64,000 nucleotides of DNA from Rhizobiales bacterium PAR1 (GCA_002256205.1 NKIW01000007.1:177594-241593); one strand, 5' to 3'; counted from the first letter of the stretch, positions 9,609-19,083 are shown. Program-made: numbers and translations. Notes: generated by a model from the sequence alone, not told the origin.

Positions 9609-10400
9609 ATGTCCGAAAAGCCTGTCCTTCTTGAAATCCGCGATCGCGTCGCCTGGGTCACGCTCAACAGGCCGCAACAGCTCAACGCCCTTTCGGTGGC
9701 CATGATCAAGGGGCTGGATGAAGCCGTCGAGGCCATAGCAGCAGACCGCGACTGCCGCGCCGTGGTGCTCACGGGCGCAGGCCCGGCCTTTTGCGCCGGC
9801 GGCGATCTCAAGGAATTCAGACAATTGCTGGAGGACGGCAAGCCCGACGAGCTGGAGACCTTCGTTCGTGAGATCAGCGCCCTGTTTGCACGTCTCGAGG
9901 CCCTGCCAATCCCGATCATCGCGGCGCTGAACGGGACGACCGTTGCCGGTGGTTTGGAGTTGACCCTGTGCTGCGATATTGTGCTGGCGGCAGAAGGCGC
10001 CCGGATAGGCGATGGCCATGTCCGGTTCGGCGTGTTGCCGGGCGGTGGCGCTGCGGCACGTTTGCCGAGGAAAATCCCGATCAACAAAGCCGCAGAACTC
10101 TTTCTGTCGGGTGAGTTGAAGTCAGCGGAATGGTGGGAGCGCGCTGGTCTGGTGAGCCGGGTCGTTCCGCTCGAGAAGCTCGAAATGGAAGCGAAGAAAC
10201 TGGCCGAAACCATTGCTTCCTATAGTCAATTGGCCGGCTCAGACATGAAAATCATGGTGCGCCGGACACCCGATATGTCCCTTGCCGAGGGACTGGCCTT
10301 CGAGCTCGAGATTTTCTCGGTTCATGCCCGCCGCGAGGATCTGATCGAGGGGCTGCGCGCCTTTTCAGAAAAACGGCCCCCTCACTACCGGGGGCGCTGA
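9609..10400 (+). CDS. Enoyl-CoA hydratase/isomerase family protein
   Basis: A 263-residue crotonase-fold enzyme. The two oxyanion-hole segments are visible: AGPAFCAGGDLKEF near residues 58-71 and NGTTVAGGLELTLCCDI near 110-126. It would act on a CoA thioester made by the ligases upstream, for example by hydration of a 2-enoyl-CoA. It is the last gene of the operon; the next gene starts 94 bases on and is of a different type. The exact reaction cannot be assigned. Confidence 0.88.
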   Translation: MSEKPVLLEIRDRVAWVTLNRPQQLNALSVAMIKGLDEAVEAIAADRDCRAVVLTGAGPAFCAGGDLKEFRQLLEDGKPDELETFVREISALFARLEALPIPIIAALNGTTVAGGLELTLCCDIVLAAEGARIGDGHVRFGVLPGGGAAARLPRKIPINKAAELFLSGELKSAEWWERAGLVSRVVPLEKLEMEAKKLAETIASYSQLAGSDMKIMVRRTPDMSLAEGLAFELEIFSVHARREDLIEGLRAFSEKRPPHYRGR

Positions 10401-10493
10401 AGCGATAAGGACCATAGCGGGTCAAGAGGTGGCGGATGCGCCCGCGTCCGGTTTGAACGAAATCAATGAGCCCAGACACATCGCAACATACGA

Positions 10494-11612
10494 ATGTTTG
10501 CGGTACACATTCTGGCTATTGCTCATTTCGGCATCCCCATGATCCTGACGACTCTCGTAGACAGGCTCGGCGAGCAAACGGTCTCGGCCCTTGGTGGGCT
10601 TGTGATCGGTCTCGCATTCGGCTTTTTCGCCCAGCGCAGCCGGTTTTGTCTGCGTGCGGCGGTCGTTGAATTTGCGCGGGGCGAGTTTGGCAGCAAACTG
10701 GCGATCTGGCTGGTGGTGTTCGCGACAGCCCTGATGAGCACCCAGCTCCTGATCGCCAGCGGTTATATAGATGTTTCGGAAGCGCGGCAGCTTGCAGCAC
10801 AGGGCAGCATTTCCGGCGCGGCCATTGGCGGGTTGATGTTCGGCGGCGGCATGGTGCTGGCGCGCGGCTGTGCAAGCCGGTTGCTGGTTCTTTCCGCCAA
10901 CGGAAATCTCCGGGCCTTCCTTTCGGGATTGATGTTCGCTGTCGTGGCGCAAGCTTCGTTCCGCGGCGTGCTCTCGCCGTTGCGCGAGGCGATCACCAAT
11001 CTCTGGCTGATCGACGGCGGCCAGTCGCGTGACATCATGGCGTTGATGGGATCCGCAACGCCAATCAAGCTCCTCTGGTGTTTTGCGTGGGTCTTTGGCG
11101 CCGCCGTGATCACCTTTCGGAACGGGATCACGGCGGGCGTGGTCGTGGGCGCATTGGGCACCGGGCTCACCATTGCTGCGGGATGGGCCTTTACCTACGC
11201 GCTTTCGCAGGTGGCTTTTACGCCCGTGGCTGTCAAAAGCCTGACTTTTTCCGGCCCCTCGGCCGATGCGTTGATGTTTGTGCTTTCCGCGCCCGACAAA
11301 GGCATCACGTTTGATATCGCGCTGGTGGCAGGCGTGTTCCTCGGCTCGTTTCTCTCTGCCGCCTTGTGGCGGGAGCTCCGGATCGAGGGCTTTTCCGATG
11401 GCCTCGGCATGCGTCGCTATATTGTGGGTGCGGGTCTCATGGGGTTCGGCGCCATGCTCGCCGGCGGTTGCGCGGTCGGGGCTGGCGTCACTGGCGCTTC
11501 GGTCTTCGCGCTCACGGCGTGGATCGTGCTGACCGGCATGTGGGTCGGCGCGGCCATCATGGACACACTCGTGGATCGACCGGCGGCAAAGCCGCTCGCG
11601 CAATCGGTCTAG
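10494..11612 (+). CDS. YeeE/YedE family membrane protein (sulfur compound transporter)
   Basis: A 372-residue polytopic membrane protein of the YeeE/YedE family, whose members carry thiosulfate or other sulfur species. The repeated segments GFFAQRSRFCLRAAVVE near residue 45 and LAGGCAVGAGVTGASV near the C-terminus hold the conserved cysteines. It converges on soxV with a 4-base overlap of gene ends. The cluster also has a second member (soxT) at its other end. The first ATG at 10494 is used; ATG 10539 is also plausible, and neither has a strong ribosome site. Confidence 0.82.
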   Translation: MFAVHILAIAHFGIPMILTTLVDRLGEQTVSALGGLVIGLAFGFFAQRSRFCLRAAVVEFARGEFGSKLAIWLVVFATALMSTQLLIASGYIDVSEARQLAAQGSISGAAIGGLMFGGGMVLARGCASRLLVLSANGNLRAFLSGLMFAVVAQASFRGVLSPLREAITNLWLIDGGQSRDIMALMGSATPIKLLWCFAWVFGAAVITFRNGITAGVVVGALGTGLTIAAGWAFTYALSQVAFTPVAVKSLTFSGPSADALMFVLSAPDKGITFDIALVAGVFLGSFLSAALWRELRIEGFSDGLGMRRYIVGAGLMGFGAMLAGGCAVGAGVTGASVFALTAWIVLTGMWVGAAIMDTLVDRPAAKPLAQSV

Positions 11613-12331
11613 AACCGTGTTGTCAGGGTGGTCAGCCACTCCGGCGAGAGATCAACGAGAAAGGTTTCGACGCGCTTGTCGAGGCCGGTCAGGATCAGCA
11701 ACCCGACAACGACGAGAATGCTGCCCAGGACTTTTTTCAACATACTGCCCCCGGAACCGAGGGACGGTCGCCAACGCTGGATCATCTCGCGCGACGCCAG
11801 CCCCAGCGCGATCAGGGGCAGGCTTGCACCAATCCCGAAAGCGAGCATCGTCGCCCCGACCGACATCAGGCTCTTGCCTTGCGATGCGAGGATCGAGGCC
11901 GCACCAAGTGTCGGCCCGACGCAGGGCGACCAGATCGCGCCAAGCAAGATCCCGAGCAGAAACTGGCCTGAAAGCCCCGACGCGGCAAAACCGCCGAAGC
12001 GAGCATTGAACCAATCGCTGATGGGTGCGACGAGCAAGGCCACCCGATCCTGCAAGGCGGGCAGCACCAGAACAAGACCAACCACCAGCAGCAGAACGGC
12101 CGCAACAGAGCGGAAAACATCGCCATCCAGGCCGATGGAAAAACCGACCAGCGCGACGAAGAGACCGATCAGCGTGAAGGACAGCGTGAGCCCTGCCGCC
12201 AATGCGAAGGGGCCGAAGCGATGCCGGGTTGTTGCCGCGCCGAGCACAATCGGCAGCAAGGGCAGCACACAAGGCGAAAGAACCGTCAGAAGCCCTGCTA
12301 GAAAGGCCAGTGCGAGCGTACCGATGGTCAT
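11609..12331 (-). CDS. soxV: SoxV, CcdA-like thiol electron transporter
   Basis: A 240-residue inner-membrane protein of the CcdA/DsbD family with six predicted spans. The two redox cysteines lie in LSPCVLPLLP near residue 21 and WSPCVGPTLGA near 136. In Sox systems SoxV passes electrons from cytoplasmic thioredoxin to periplasmic SoxW, keeping the carrier protein SoxYZ reduced. It is the last gene of the minus-strand sox arm, 16 bases after soxW. Identification rests on family match plus context. Confidence 0.88.
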   Translation of the reverse strand: MTIGTLALAFLAGLLTVLSPCVLPLLPIVLGAATTRHRFGPFALAAGLTLSFTLIGLFVALVGFSIGLDGDVFRSVAAVLLLVVGLVLVLPALQDRVALLVAPISDWFNARFGGFAASGLSGQFLLGILLGAIWSPCVGPTLGAASILASQGKSLMSVGATMLAFGIGASLPLIALGLASREMIQRWRPSLGSGGSMLKKVLGSILVVVGLLILTGLDKRVETFLVDLSPEWLTTLTTRF

Positions 12332-12347
12332 CGGAGATCGCCCAACC

Positions 12348-12740
12348 TTACAACGTCGACTCGATCAAATCCTCGATATTCATCGGGTTGGTGTCACCGT
12401 TGGAGCGCTGCGTTTCACGCGCGCCCTTGAAGCCAATCAGCGTGCTTTGCTTTTGGGCATTGAAGAAGCGCAAGCCTTCCTTCTGGTTGTCGAAATCGAC
12501 GACAAAGACCTTCACCGACTTGTACTTCGCCTCGCCGACAAGCTTCTTGATGATCGGCTCCTGCGTCCGGCAGGTCGGGCACCAAGAGGCATGCACGAAG
12601 ACTAGGATCGACTGCCCCGCCTTTTGCGCAGCGGCAAAAGCCGCTGGCGTATAGGGTGTTCCGCCCTCCATCGCGGCGAGCGGGAGTGTCAGGGCAGAAA
12701 GGGCGGCAGCCGAAAGAAGGATACGCCGGTTGATCATCAT
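12348..12740 (-). CDS. soxW: SoxW, periplasmic thioredoxin-like protein
   Basis: A 130-residue thioredoxin-fold protein with an N-terminal signal peptide (MMINRRILLSAAALSAL) and the active site WCPTC. A longer frame exists upstream to 12803, but the start at 12740 gives a clean signal peptide. Next to soxV it is best read as SoxW, which receives electrons from SoxV and reduces periplasmic targets of the Sox pathway. It lies 55 bases after the stop of soxF. Confidence 0.85.
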   Translation of the reverse strand: MMINRRILLSAAALSALTLPLAAMEGGTPYTPAAFAAAQKAGQSILVFVHASWCPTCRTQEPIIKKLVGEAKYKSVKVFVVDFDNQKEGLRFFNAQKQSTLIGFKGARETQRSNGDTNPMNIEDLIESTL

Positions 12741-12795
12741 CAAGCTCCGTGGACTGGAATTTCTGCCTCTTCGGATAGCTCCCTTTTGATCACGT

Positions 12796-14067
12796 TCAAC
12801 CAAACATATCCGTGATCAGGCCCGTGTACCAACCGATGTTCTCGGCCTGCGTCTGCTTGCGCTGGGCGACATCCTCGGTCGGCTTGGAAACATAGGTTTC
12901 GGTTGCCGAGATCTTGCCGTCCTTGGGCTCATAGGCGCCGCCGACCTTCACCGCATCGTCGGTTTCGATCAGGCTCCAGCAGGTGTTGGTGTACTTCGCC
13001 GGGAAGAGGCGCGAGCCGGTCAGTTCGGCACGGATCGCATTAGCCGCGACCTTCGCCTGAGAATTGGCAGCAAAGGCGGATTTCGGCATGTCACCTGCGA
13101 TAGCAGCATCACCGATGATGAAGATGTTCGGATCGGCCTTGGATTTCATATTGACCGGGTCGATCTGGCAGAAGCCGCCGGCGTCCGCGAGCTTGGCCTC
13201 ATGGGCAATGCGCCCAGCCATCTGCGCCGGAATAACATTGACGAGTGCGGCGTTCTTGTAGGTTTCAAAGCCCGTCTCGACCGTGTTGGTCTTGGGATCA
13301 ACCGACTTGATGCCGTCATGGATTTTTGGGCCGATCCACTCGACCATGCCCGGATAATGCTGCTCCCATCCCGCCTGAAACAGGCCCTGCTTGGAGAAGA
13401 CTTCCTTCGGATCGAGCACGATGATCTTGCACTTGGTGCGCCCCGTCGACTTGAGCACATGAGCCATCATCGAAACGCGCTCGTACGGTCCCGGCGGGCA
13501 GCGGTAGGGGTTCGGCGGCGCGATCATCACAATAACCCCACCGTCCGGCACCTCCATCAGACGCTTCTTGAGAAGCTGCGTCTGCGGCCCGGCTTTCCAG
13601 GCGTGCGGCATGATGGTTTCATGCTCGCGGCCCCAACCGGGAACAGAATCGTATTTGAGATCAATGCCCGGCGCGATCACAAGCTTGTCGTAGGACAGCG
13701 TCGAGGAATCGTCGAGATTGACGGTCTTGGCGTCGCGATCGATGAAACTTGCCGTCTTGCGGGCGTGGTTGATCGCGTATTTCTTGGTGAGATCATCATA
13801 GGAATGGGTGATCTCCTCGAAGGTCTTGTACCCGCCGAGATAGAGGTTCGAGTGAAAGCAGGTGACGAAATTCGCCGCCGGCTCCACCAACGTCACATTG
13901 ATTGCGCCCTGACTGTCCCGAGCGACGTATTTCGCCGCTGTTGCACCGCCCGGACCGCCGCCGATCACCACAACACGGGGCTTGGCCTGCCCGATGACCG
14001 CGGGGGCGTAAAGGGTAGCTGCGCCGGCAGCGGCACCGATGAGGATATGTCGACGATTGAGATCCAT
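12796..14067 (-). CDS. soxF: SoxF, flavocytochrome c sulfide dehydrogenase flavoprotein
   Basis: A 423-residue FAD protein of the FccB/SoxF family, exported by a Tat-like signal (MDLNRRHILIGAAAG). The FAD-binding motif VVVIGGGPGG covers residues 32-41, and the redox cysteines are visible in FVTCFHSNLY and PYRCPPGPYER. It oxidises sulfide and passes electrons to the small cytochrome encoded just upstream (soxE). The ATG at 14067 is preceded by GGGAGA; the open frame reaching 14178 is not needed. In the family SoxF is known to help reactivate the Sox system. Confidence 0.9.
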   Translation of the reverse strand: MDLNRRHILIGAAAGAATLYAPAVIGQAKPRVVVIGGGPGGATAAKYVARDSQGAINVTLVEPAANFVTCFHSNLYLGGYKTFEEITHSYDDLTKKYAINHARKTASFIDRDAKTVNLDDSSTLSYDKLVIAPGIDLKYDSVPGWGREHETIMPHAWKAGPQTQLLKKRLMEVPDGGVIVMIAPPNPYRCPPGPYERVSMMAHVLKSTGRTKCKIIVLDPKEVFSKQGLFQAGWEQHYPGMVEWIGPKIHDGIKSVDPKTNTVETGFETYKNAALVNVIPAQMAGRIAHEAKLADAGGFCQIDPVNMKSKADPNIFIIGDAAIAGDMPKSAFAANSQAKVAANAIRAELTGSRLFPAKYTNTCWSLIETDDAVKVGGAYEPKDGKISATETYVSKPTEDVAQRKQTQAENIGWYTGLITDMFG

Positions 14068-14149
14068 GGTGTTTCTCCCTTGCCTGAGGCTTTTGCAGCG
14101 TTGTTGTGATGTCAGGACGTTTTTTGAAGTTCCGGGGTCGTCTGGATTT

Positions 14150-14500
14150 CTAAGGTGTCTTGGGCGGCGGAAGGCCACCGAAGAATGCCGCGAGCGCCTC
14201 GATTTCCTCCTGCGAGAGCCGGTGGGAGATCGTCCGCATCGTTTCGTTGTCGCGGGTGCCGTCCTTGTAGGACTGGATCACCGCAACAAACTGCTCGTCT
14301 GGCCACGCGACGATGGCGGGAATGCCGCCGCTCGCCCGGCCCGAGAGCTGATGGCACCCGACACACATCGAGGACAGATATTCCCCGAGTTCCTTGTCGC
14401 CTTTGGATGGGTTTGGCGTATTGGCGAGCACCACGACGGTCGCAGAGGCGCCCGTCAGACCGGCCAGAAGTGCAGCAAGAAGTCCCCTCGCCGCCCCCAT
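14150..14500 (-). CDS. soxE: SoxE, small c-type cytochrome partner of SoxF
   Basis: A 116-residue exported cytochrome c with one heme site, CVGCH, and a likely methionine ligand in NETMRTIS. The N-terminus MGAARGLLAALLAGL acts as signal peptide. Only one base separates its start at 14500 from the soxD stop at 14502. The size and the next gene (soxF) match the cytochrome subunit of flavocytochrome c. Canonical SoxE can carry two hemes; here only one CxxCH is visible. Confidence 0.82.
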   Translation of the reverse strand: MGAARGLLAALLAGLTGASATVVVLANTPNPSKGDKELGEYLSSMCVGCHQLSGRASGGIPAIVAWPDEQFVAVIQSYKDGTRDNETMRTISHRLSQEEIEALAAFFGGLPPPKTP

Positions 14501-14501
14501 G

Positions 14502-15188
14502 TCATTCCACCTTCGGGCCCGATTTGCCATCCGGCGTCACGTCGATGACACGCGCGCGCCCGGTTACCTTCACCTCGCCCGTCTTGCAGTTTTTCATGCA
14601 AGGTTCAGCCCAAAAGTGCTTTTCGGCGGTAGTGCGGTCATCGTCATAGAAGGCGCCAGCATTCGGCATTTTCACCTTGCCGATGTTCTCGTTGGAGAGA
14701 ACGAAATCATCCTTCACCACCTCATTCATGTTCAGCAGAAACGCGGTGAGCGCATAGACATCGTCATCCGAGAGCGAACGGGCATTGCCGAACGGCATCG
14801 CGCGGCGGATGTAATCGAACGCCGTCGAGGCATCGGGCCAGTACGAGCCGATGGTCTTCTCGGGGTTGTCCGCCTTCAGGCTGCCCTTGCCGCCAACGAG
14901 AACAGGCCAGCGGCCTACCGCCTCGCCGAATTCGCCATGGCAAGCCGCGCATTGCGCCAGAAACAGCTCTTCGCCTTTCTTGACGTCGCCCTTGCCGACC
15001 GGCGCGCCGAGGCCATCGGGACGCACATCGATATCCCATGCCTTGATTTCTTCCGGCAGGGCCGGACGACCAAGCCCCGTCTTCGCAGGCTCAGCGGGAG
15101 GCTGCATCTTCTTGGCTTGCGGCAGTGCCGGGCTGGCGAGCGCGGCGGCGAGACCGAAGGCGAGTACAACGTTACGAAATCTCGACAT
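14502..15188 (-). CDS. soxD: SoxD, cytochrome subunit of sulfane dehydrogenase
   Basis: A 228-residue exported cytochrome c. A signal peptide ends near ALPQA. The heme site CAACH is at residues 80-84 and the likely axial methionine is in RAMPFG at 131. A second cysteine pair CMKNC at 197-201 lacks the histidine needed for heme attachment. It overlaps soxC by 17 bases and pairs with it to oxidise the sulfane sulfur on SoxYZ. Diheme SoxD proteins such as the Paracoccus one are over 100 residues longer, so this is a monoheme form. Confidence 0.88.
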   Translation of the reverse strand: MSRFRNVVLAFGLAAALASPALPQAKKMQPPAEPAKTGLGRPALPEEIKAWDIDVRPDGLGAPVGKGDVKKGEELFLAQCAACHGEFGEAVGRWPVLVGGKGSLKADNPEKTIGSYWPDASTAFDYIRRAMPFGNARSLSDDDVYALTAFLLNMNEVVKDDFVLSNENIGKVKMPNAGAFYDDDRTTAEKHFWAEPCMKNCKTGEVKVTGRARVIDVTPDGKSGPKVE

Positions 15189-16476
15189 TTTCGGTCTCCC
15201 CGTTTGCACGGACCAGCCAGGTCTGAATGCCGTTGTTGTGATAAATCGAATTGAGGCCACGTACCTTGCGCAGCGCCTCCTTGGTCGGCTGGACATAGCC
15301 GGTGGAATCCATCGCGCGGGACTGGACCATCAATTCCTGCCCGTTCCAGTCAAAATCCACATAGAAGCGCGTCAGGCACAGCGGCATCGCCGGACCGTCG
15401 ATCCGCGCAGTCTGCCAGTTCTTGCCCCCATCAATGGAGACATCAACACGCTTGATGGCGCCGCGTCCGGACCAAGCGAGCCCGGTGAGCACGTTCGGCC
15501 CCTTGTATTTCAACGGCTTTTGCGGCGAGGGGTTGGTGACGACGGATTTAGCATCCATCACGAAGGTATGGCGCCGCGCGCGACCATCGGCGAGAAGGTC
15601 CGTGTATTTCGAGGTTTCCTCGCGCTGCGCCCAAGGCTGATCGCCGATCTCGATGCGGCGGAGCCACTTCACCCACATGTTGCCTTCCCAGCCGGGAACA
15701 ACAATGCGCAAGGGATAGCCTTGCTCGGCCCGAAGCGCCTCGCCGTTCATGCCCCATGCGATCATGCAATCATCGAGCGCTTTCTCGATCGGGATTGAAC
15801 GTGTCATCGCCGCGGAATCTGCGCCTTCCACGAGCACCCACTTGCCATTTGGCTTGACGCCAGCCTCGTTGAGCAGGGTTTTCAGCGGAATGCCGGTGTA
15901 CCAGACGTTATGGATCATGCCGTGGGTGAACTGCACGCCATTGAGCTGTGCACCCTTCCACTCCATGCCGCCGTTGGCCGCGCATTCAAGGAAATAGGGC
16001 CGGTTCACGCGGCCCGGAAAGCGCTTCAGGTCATCCATCGTGAAGACAAGCGGTTTGTCGACCAAACCGTTGATCATCAACCGGTGCTTGGCCGGATCAA
16101 CCTCGGCTACCCCGCCATGGTGGCGCTCGAAGCAGACACCGCTCGGCGTGATGATGCCGTCGATTTCATGGATCGGCGTGAAATTGATCGAAGATTCCGT
16201 CCCGGCGGTCAGCCAACCGACGTTCCGGCGGATGACATCCTTCTCGAACTTCGACGGCTTGCCATAAGGTGCAGCCTCGACGCCCGATCCGAGATAACGG
16301 TTCCAATCCTGAATATCAGTGATCGCCGGATCAGGCTTGGCGGGCTCTTGCTTGGCAGGTTCCTGCTTGGCTTGCGCCAACGCTGCGCCGCCAGCTGCCG
16401 TGACTGCCGCGCCGGCCAGCCCGGCTCGGAGCAGACCTCTGCGGCTCGGCGACGGTTGCTCGTCTTTCGCGCCCAT
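15172..16476 (-). CDS. soxC: SoxC, molybdenum sulfane dehydrogenase subunit
   Basis: A 434-residue protein of the sulfite oxidase family, exported by a Tat signal ([14 protein letters not shown]). The molybdenum-binding cysteine is Cys165 in [12 protein letters not shown]. Downstream, the dimerisation domain carries [17 protein letters not shown]. With SoxD it removes six electrons from the sulfane sulfur held on SoxYZ, allowing full oxidation to sulfate. Just after the signal there is an imperfect triple [15 protein letters not shown] pentapeptide repeat, a flexible linker. A GGGGAGA ribosome site precedes the ATG. Confidence 0.92.
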   Translation of the reverse strand: MGAKDEQPSPSRRGLLRAGLAGAAVTAAGGAALAQAKQEPAKQEPAKPDPAITDIQDWNRYLGSGVEAAPYGKPSKFEKDVIRRNVGWLTAGTESSINFTPIHEIDGIITPSGVCFERHHGGVAEVDPAKHRLMINGLVDKPLVFTMDDLKRFPGRVNRPYFLECAANGGMEWKGAQLNGVQFTHGMIHNVWYTGIPLKTLLNEAGVKPNGKWVLVEGADSAAMTRSIPIEKALDDCMIAWGMNGEALRAEQGYPLRIVVPGWEGNMWVKWLRRIEIGDQPWAQREETSKYTDLLADGRARRHTFVMDAKSVVTNPSPQKPLKYKGPNVLTGLAWSGRGAIKRVDVSIDGGKNWQTARIDGPAMPLCLTRFYVDFDWNGQELMVQSRAMDSTGYVQPTKEALRKVRGLNSIYHNNGIQTWLVRANGETENVEIS

Positions 16477-16501
16477 ATCTCACGTCTCCCCTTTGATCTT
16501 C

Positions 16502-18199
16502 TCACACGCCCTTGACGACAACCGACGTGTTTTCCGTCAGGTTGACCGTTTTGATGCGCGCGACGTGCTTCTCGATGACTTCCCAGATCGGCGGGCCTTG
16601 GGTGTCCTTGTTGACACTGGCCCAGCCAGCCACGACGTAGGTCTTGCTGGCTTCAATCGGCTTGCCGGACTTGAGGTGGGTCAGGCCGGAAATGCGCTGG
16701 TTGACTGGCTTGGAGACGTCGATCGTGTAGCCAAGTCCGCCGACGCGAACCATGTCGCCGCCACCCTGAAAATAGGGGTCAGGGTGGAAGATGTTATCCG
16801 CGACATCCTCAAGGATGAGTTTGAGCTGCTCGCCGGTCATCTGGTTGCGGTAGCAGTTCGGATAGGTCATCGCCGAGGCATTGGTTATCGCTTCGAAGGT
16901 GATCGGGTCACCCGGCAAAAGGTTCGGCCCCCAGCGGAAGCCCGGCGAAATCGAGATTTCCGCATCGCGCTCGGAGAGCATCGACTGGCAGATGAGATCG
17001 TCGAAGGTGCCGTTGAAATTGCCACGCCGATAAAGCAGCGACTGCGTGTGCCCGACCACGCGGCCCAGTTCCGCCTCGTACGGCTTGCGCCACTTGTCGA
17101 TCAGCGCGCTCATGGCCGGATCGGGTGCAATCGCATCCGAGAAGACCGGCATCAATTTATAGCGAATGCCGCTGACGCGCCTGTCTTTCACCTCGATATC
17201 GAGGCGCGAGACGAATTTGCCATGCGAACCCGAGCAGATGACGGCGGTATCGCCCACTTTCAGTACGCCCGGCATCGCATCATGCGTGTGTGCGGTGAGG
17301 CAGATGTCGATGCCTTTAACGCGGGAGACCATCTTCTTGTCCGTATCGACACCGTTATGCGAGAGCAGCACGACAATCGCAGCGCCTGCCGCGCGCGCCT
17401 TGTCGACCTCTTTCTGCATCTCGTCTTCGCGCAGACCGAATTCCCAATCCGGGAACATCCAGTTGGGGTTGGCAATCGCGGTACGCGGCATCGCCTGCCC
17501 GATGACGGCGATTTTCACGCCGCCCTTCTCGAAGATTTTCGAAGCCGGGAAAACTTCCTCCTGCCATTCCTTCGAGCGGATGTTCTGCGCGAGAAATGCG
17601 ATCGGCGACTTCTCGACGATCTCTTTCACGCGCTTCTCGCCGAGCGTGAACTCCCAATGGGAGGTCATGGCATCGACTTTCAGCGCTTCCATCACCTCGA
17701 CCATATCGGCAGCTTCGGTCTTGAGCGACGTCCAGCTTCCTTGCCAGGTATCGCCGCCATCGAGGAGCAGCACCTTGTCATCGCCGCGTTCGGCTCGAAC
17801 GGCTTTGAGCAAGGTCGCGACGCGATCCATGCCACCCATCTTGCCGTAGTTTTTCGCGAGCTGAACGAAATCATCCGCCGTCAGCGCGTAGGCATCCGCC
17901 GACCCCGATGCGATCTTGAAGTAGTCGCGGAAGGCCTGATCCGTCAGATGCGGCGGCTGGCCCTTCTCCGGGCCGACACCGAGGTTGAGCGCGGGTTCGC
18001 GGAAGTAGATCGGCTTGAGATGCGCGTGAATATCCGTGACATGGAGTATCGTGACCGTCCCCAGCGGGTCAAACCGCGTGATGTCCGCCTGCGTCAGCCG
18101 CTGCTGAGCCGCGACACGACCGAGGGAGCCCATGCCGGAACCGGTGACGAGCGCGCAAGCAGCCGCTGTCGCCTGCAGGAATTGCCTGCGCGATATCAT
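16502..18199 (-). CDS. soxB: SoxB, dimanganese thiosulfohydrolase
   Basis: A 565-residue periplasmic protein of the metallophosphatase/5'-nucleotidase superfamily with Tat signal (MISRRQFLQATAAA). Metal-binding motifs in order: HVTDIHAH near 55, DGGDTWQGS near 150, SHWEFTLG, LSHNGVDTD and TAHTHDAMPG. SoxB hydrolyses the sulfone group from the SoxY-bound intermediate, releasing sulfate. ATG 18199 is chosen because AAGGA sits 8 bases away; an upstream TTG at 18205 is less suited. It lies after soxZ with a hairpin between them. Confidence 0.95.
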   Translation of the reverse strand: MISRRQFLQATAAACALVTGSGMGSLGRVAAQQRLTQADITRFDPLGTVTILHVTDIHAHLKPIYFREPALNLGVGPEKGQPPHLTDQAFRDYFKIASGSADAYALTADDFVQLAKNYGKMGGMDRVATLLKAVRAERGDDKVLLLDGGDTWQGSWTSLKTEAADMVEVMEALKVDAMTSHWEFTLGEKRVKEIVEKSPIAFLAQNIRSKEWQEEVFPASKIFEKGGVKIAVIGQAMPRTAIANPNWMFPDWEFGLREDEMQKEVDKARAAGAAIVVLLSHNGVDTDKKMVSRVKGIDICLTAHTHDAMPGVLKVGDTAVICSGSHGKFVSRLDIEVKDRRVSGIRYKLMPVFSDAIAPDPAMSALIDKWRKPYEAELGRVVGHTQSLLYRRGNFNGTFDDLICQSMLSERDAEISISPGFRWGPNLLPGDPITFEAITNASAMTYPNCYRNQMTGEQLKLILEDVADNIFHPDPYFQGGGDMVRVGGLGYTIDVSKPVNQRISGLTHLKSGKPIEASKTYVVAGWASVNKDTQGPPIWEVIEKHVARIKTVNLTENTSVVVKGV

Positions 18200-18239
18200 G
18201 CTCAATATCCTTGAATGCCAAGATTCTTGAAGGACAGGT

Positions 18240-18261
18240 GAGCAGGCCCTTGAGCCTGCTC
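18240..18261 (-). promoter_or_regulatory. Hairpin between soxZ and soxB
   Basis: Perfect 8-base stem GAGCAGGC / GCCTGCTC with a 6-base loop and no T-run, located after soxZ and before soxB in the direction of transcription. It may lower readthrough so that SoxYZ is made in excess of SoxB (inference). Confidence 0.55.
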
Positions 18262-18272
18262 CTGTTCAGGCG

Positions 18273-18602
18273 TCAGGCGACCGTCAGCTTCGAAGCTGCG
18301 GTGTATTCCGAGCCATTATCGTCCTTCCAGACGAACTTGAACTCGCCCGTTTCCTTCACCTTGTAGAAAAAGGACTGGTACGGGTTCGCCGAGATCGAGG
18401 TGTACCAATCGGCCTCAAACACGGTCTTGCCGTTGAAGGTCGCGCTGAACTTGTTGATGATCTGACGCGGAATGGTCTTGCCGTCGGCGGCCTTGCGCTG
18501 ACCGCTCTCCATATCGTGCGAAATCAGCGTCTTGATTTCGATGATATCGCCAGCCTTGGCCTGAGCGGGAACGCGAACGCGCGGAACAGAAGTGGTTGCC
18601 AT
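18273..18602 (-). CDS. soxZ: SoxZ, carrier complex subunit
   Basis: A 109-residue protein with the SoxZ beta-sandwich pattern, including IKTLISHDMESGQR near residue 25 and WYTSISANPYQSFFYKVKETG in the second half. It has no signal peptide; in known Sox systems SoxZ is exported as a complex with Tat-targeted SoxY. The ATG is preceded by AGGAGA. It follows soxY by 16 bases, consistent with equal production of the two partners. Confidence 0.93.
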   Translation of the reverse strand: MATTSVPRVRVPAQAKAGDIIEIKTLISHDMESGQRKAADGKTIPRQIINKFSATFNGKTVFEADWYTSISANPYQSFFYKVKETGEFKFVWKDDNGSEYTAASKLTVA

Positions 18603-18618
18603 GTCTCTTCTCCTGTTC

Positions 18619-19083
18619 TCAGCCGCCGCAGCCGCCGATGGTCACCTTGACCTCGGCCTTTGCGGAATACAGCGTGCCATTTGACATCTCGGCGATGCAG
18701 AGGATGTTCTGCGTCTGAGCGAGACGCATACGAGTGGAGGCGGAAGCTTTGCCGCACTCCGGGGTGAAGCGGAAGCTGAAGACCTGCGGCAACGGATTGC
18801 CATCAGCAAATACGTGCACGGCCTTTACATAATCGTCCGCGCTCATTGGGCTTTCGACATCAATCGAGACCGGCACAACGAGGCCGTTCTCGGCGATTTG
18901 CGGCACATCCAGCTTGATCTTGCCGTCGGTGGCTTTCTTGTCGCCGTAGAGCTTCTTGATCTCGTCCGCGACGGCGTTCGCATCAGCCAGTGCGAACCGA
19001 GGCGCCAGAATCAGCCCTGCACTTGCGGCAAAAGCCAATTGTAGCGCGCGTCTCCGTGAGCAAAATCGGTCACCCGATGCCAT
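18619..19083 (-). CDS. soxY: SoxY, sulfur substrate carrier protein
   Basis: A 154-residue protein ending in GGCGG, the SoxY swinging arm, with carrier Cys152. The N-terminus has a Tat signal (CSRRRALQLAFAASAG). The start at 19083 is chosen because a strong GGGAGGA ribosome site precedes it; a longer frame reaches 19203 but crosses the promoter region. SoxY holds thiosulfate-derived intermediates through its C-terminal cysteine while SoxXA, SoxB and SoxCD act on them. It is the first gene of the minus-strand arm, divergent from soxA. Extra cysteines at 8, 110 and 129 are present. Confidence 0.94.
   Translation of the reverse strand: MASGDRFCSRRRALQLAFAASAGLILAPRFALADANAVADEIKKLYGDKKATDGKIKLDVPQIAENGLVVPVSIDVESPMSADDYVKAVHVFADGNPLPQVFSFRFTPECGKASASTRMRLAQTQNILCIAEMSNGTLYSAKAEVKVTIGGCGG

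Noticed and set aside
10422..11639. 405-codon minus-strand open frame antisense to the YeeE/YedE gene
   Set aside because: Composition is Arg/His/Glu-rich and low in hydrophobics; it is the shadow of a real membrane protein gene.
16319..18214. 631-codon plus-strand open frame antisense to soxB
   Set aside because: It mirrors soxB, is rich in Arg, His and Asp, has no family resemblance or ribosome site, and is a normal product of high-GC third-position bias.
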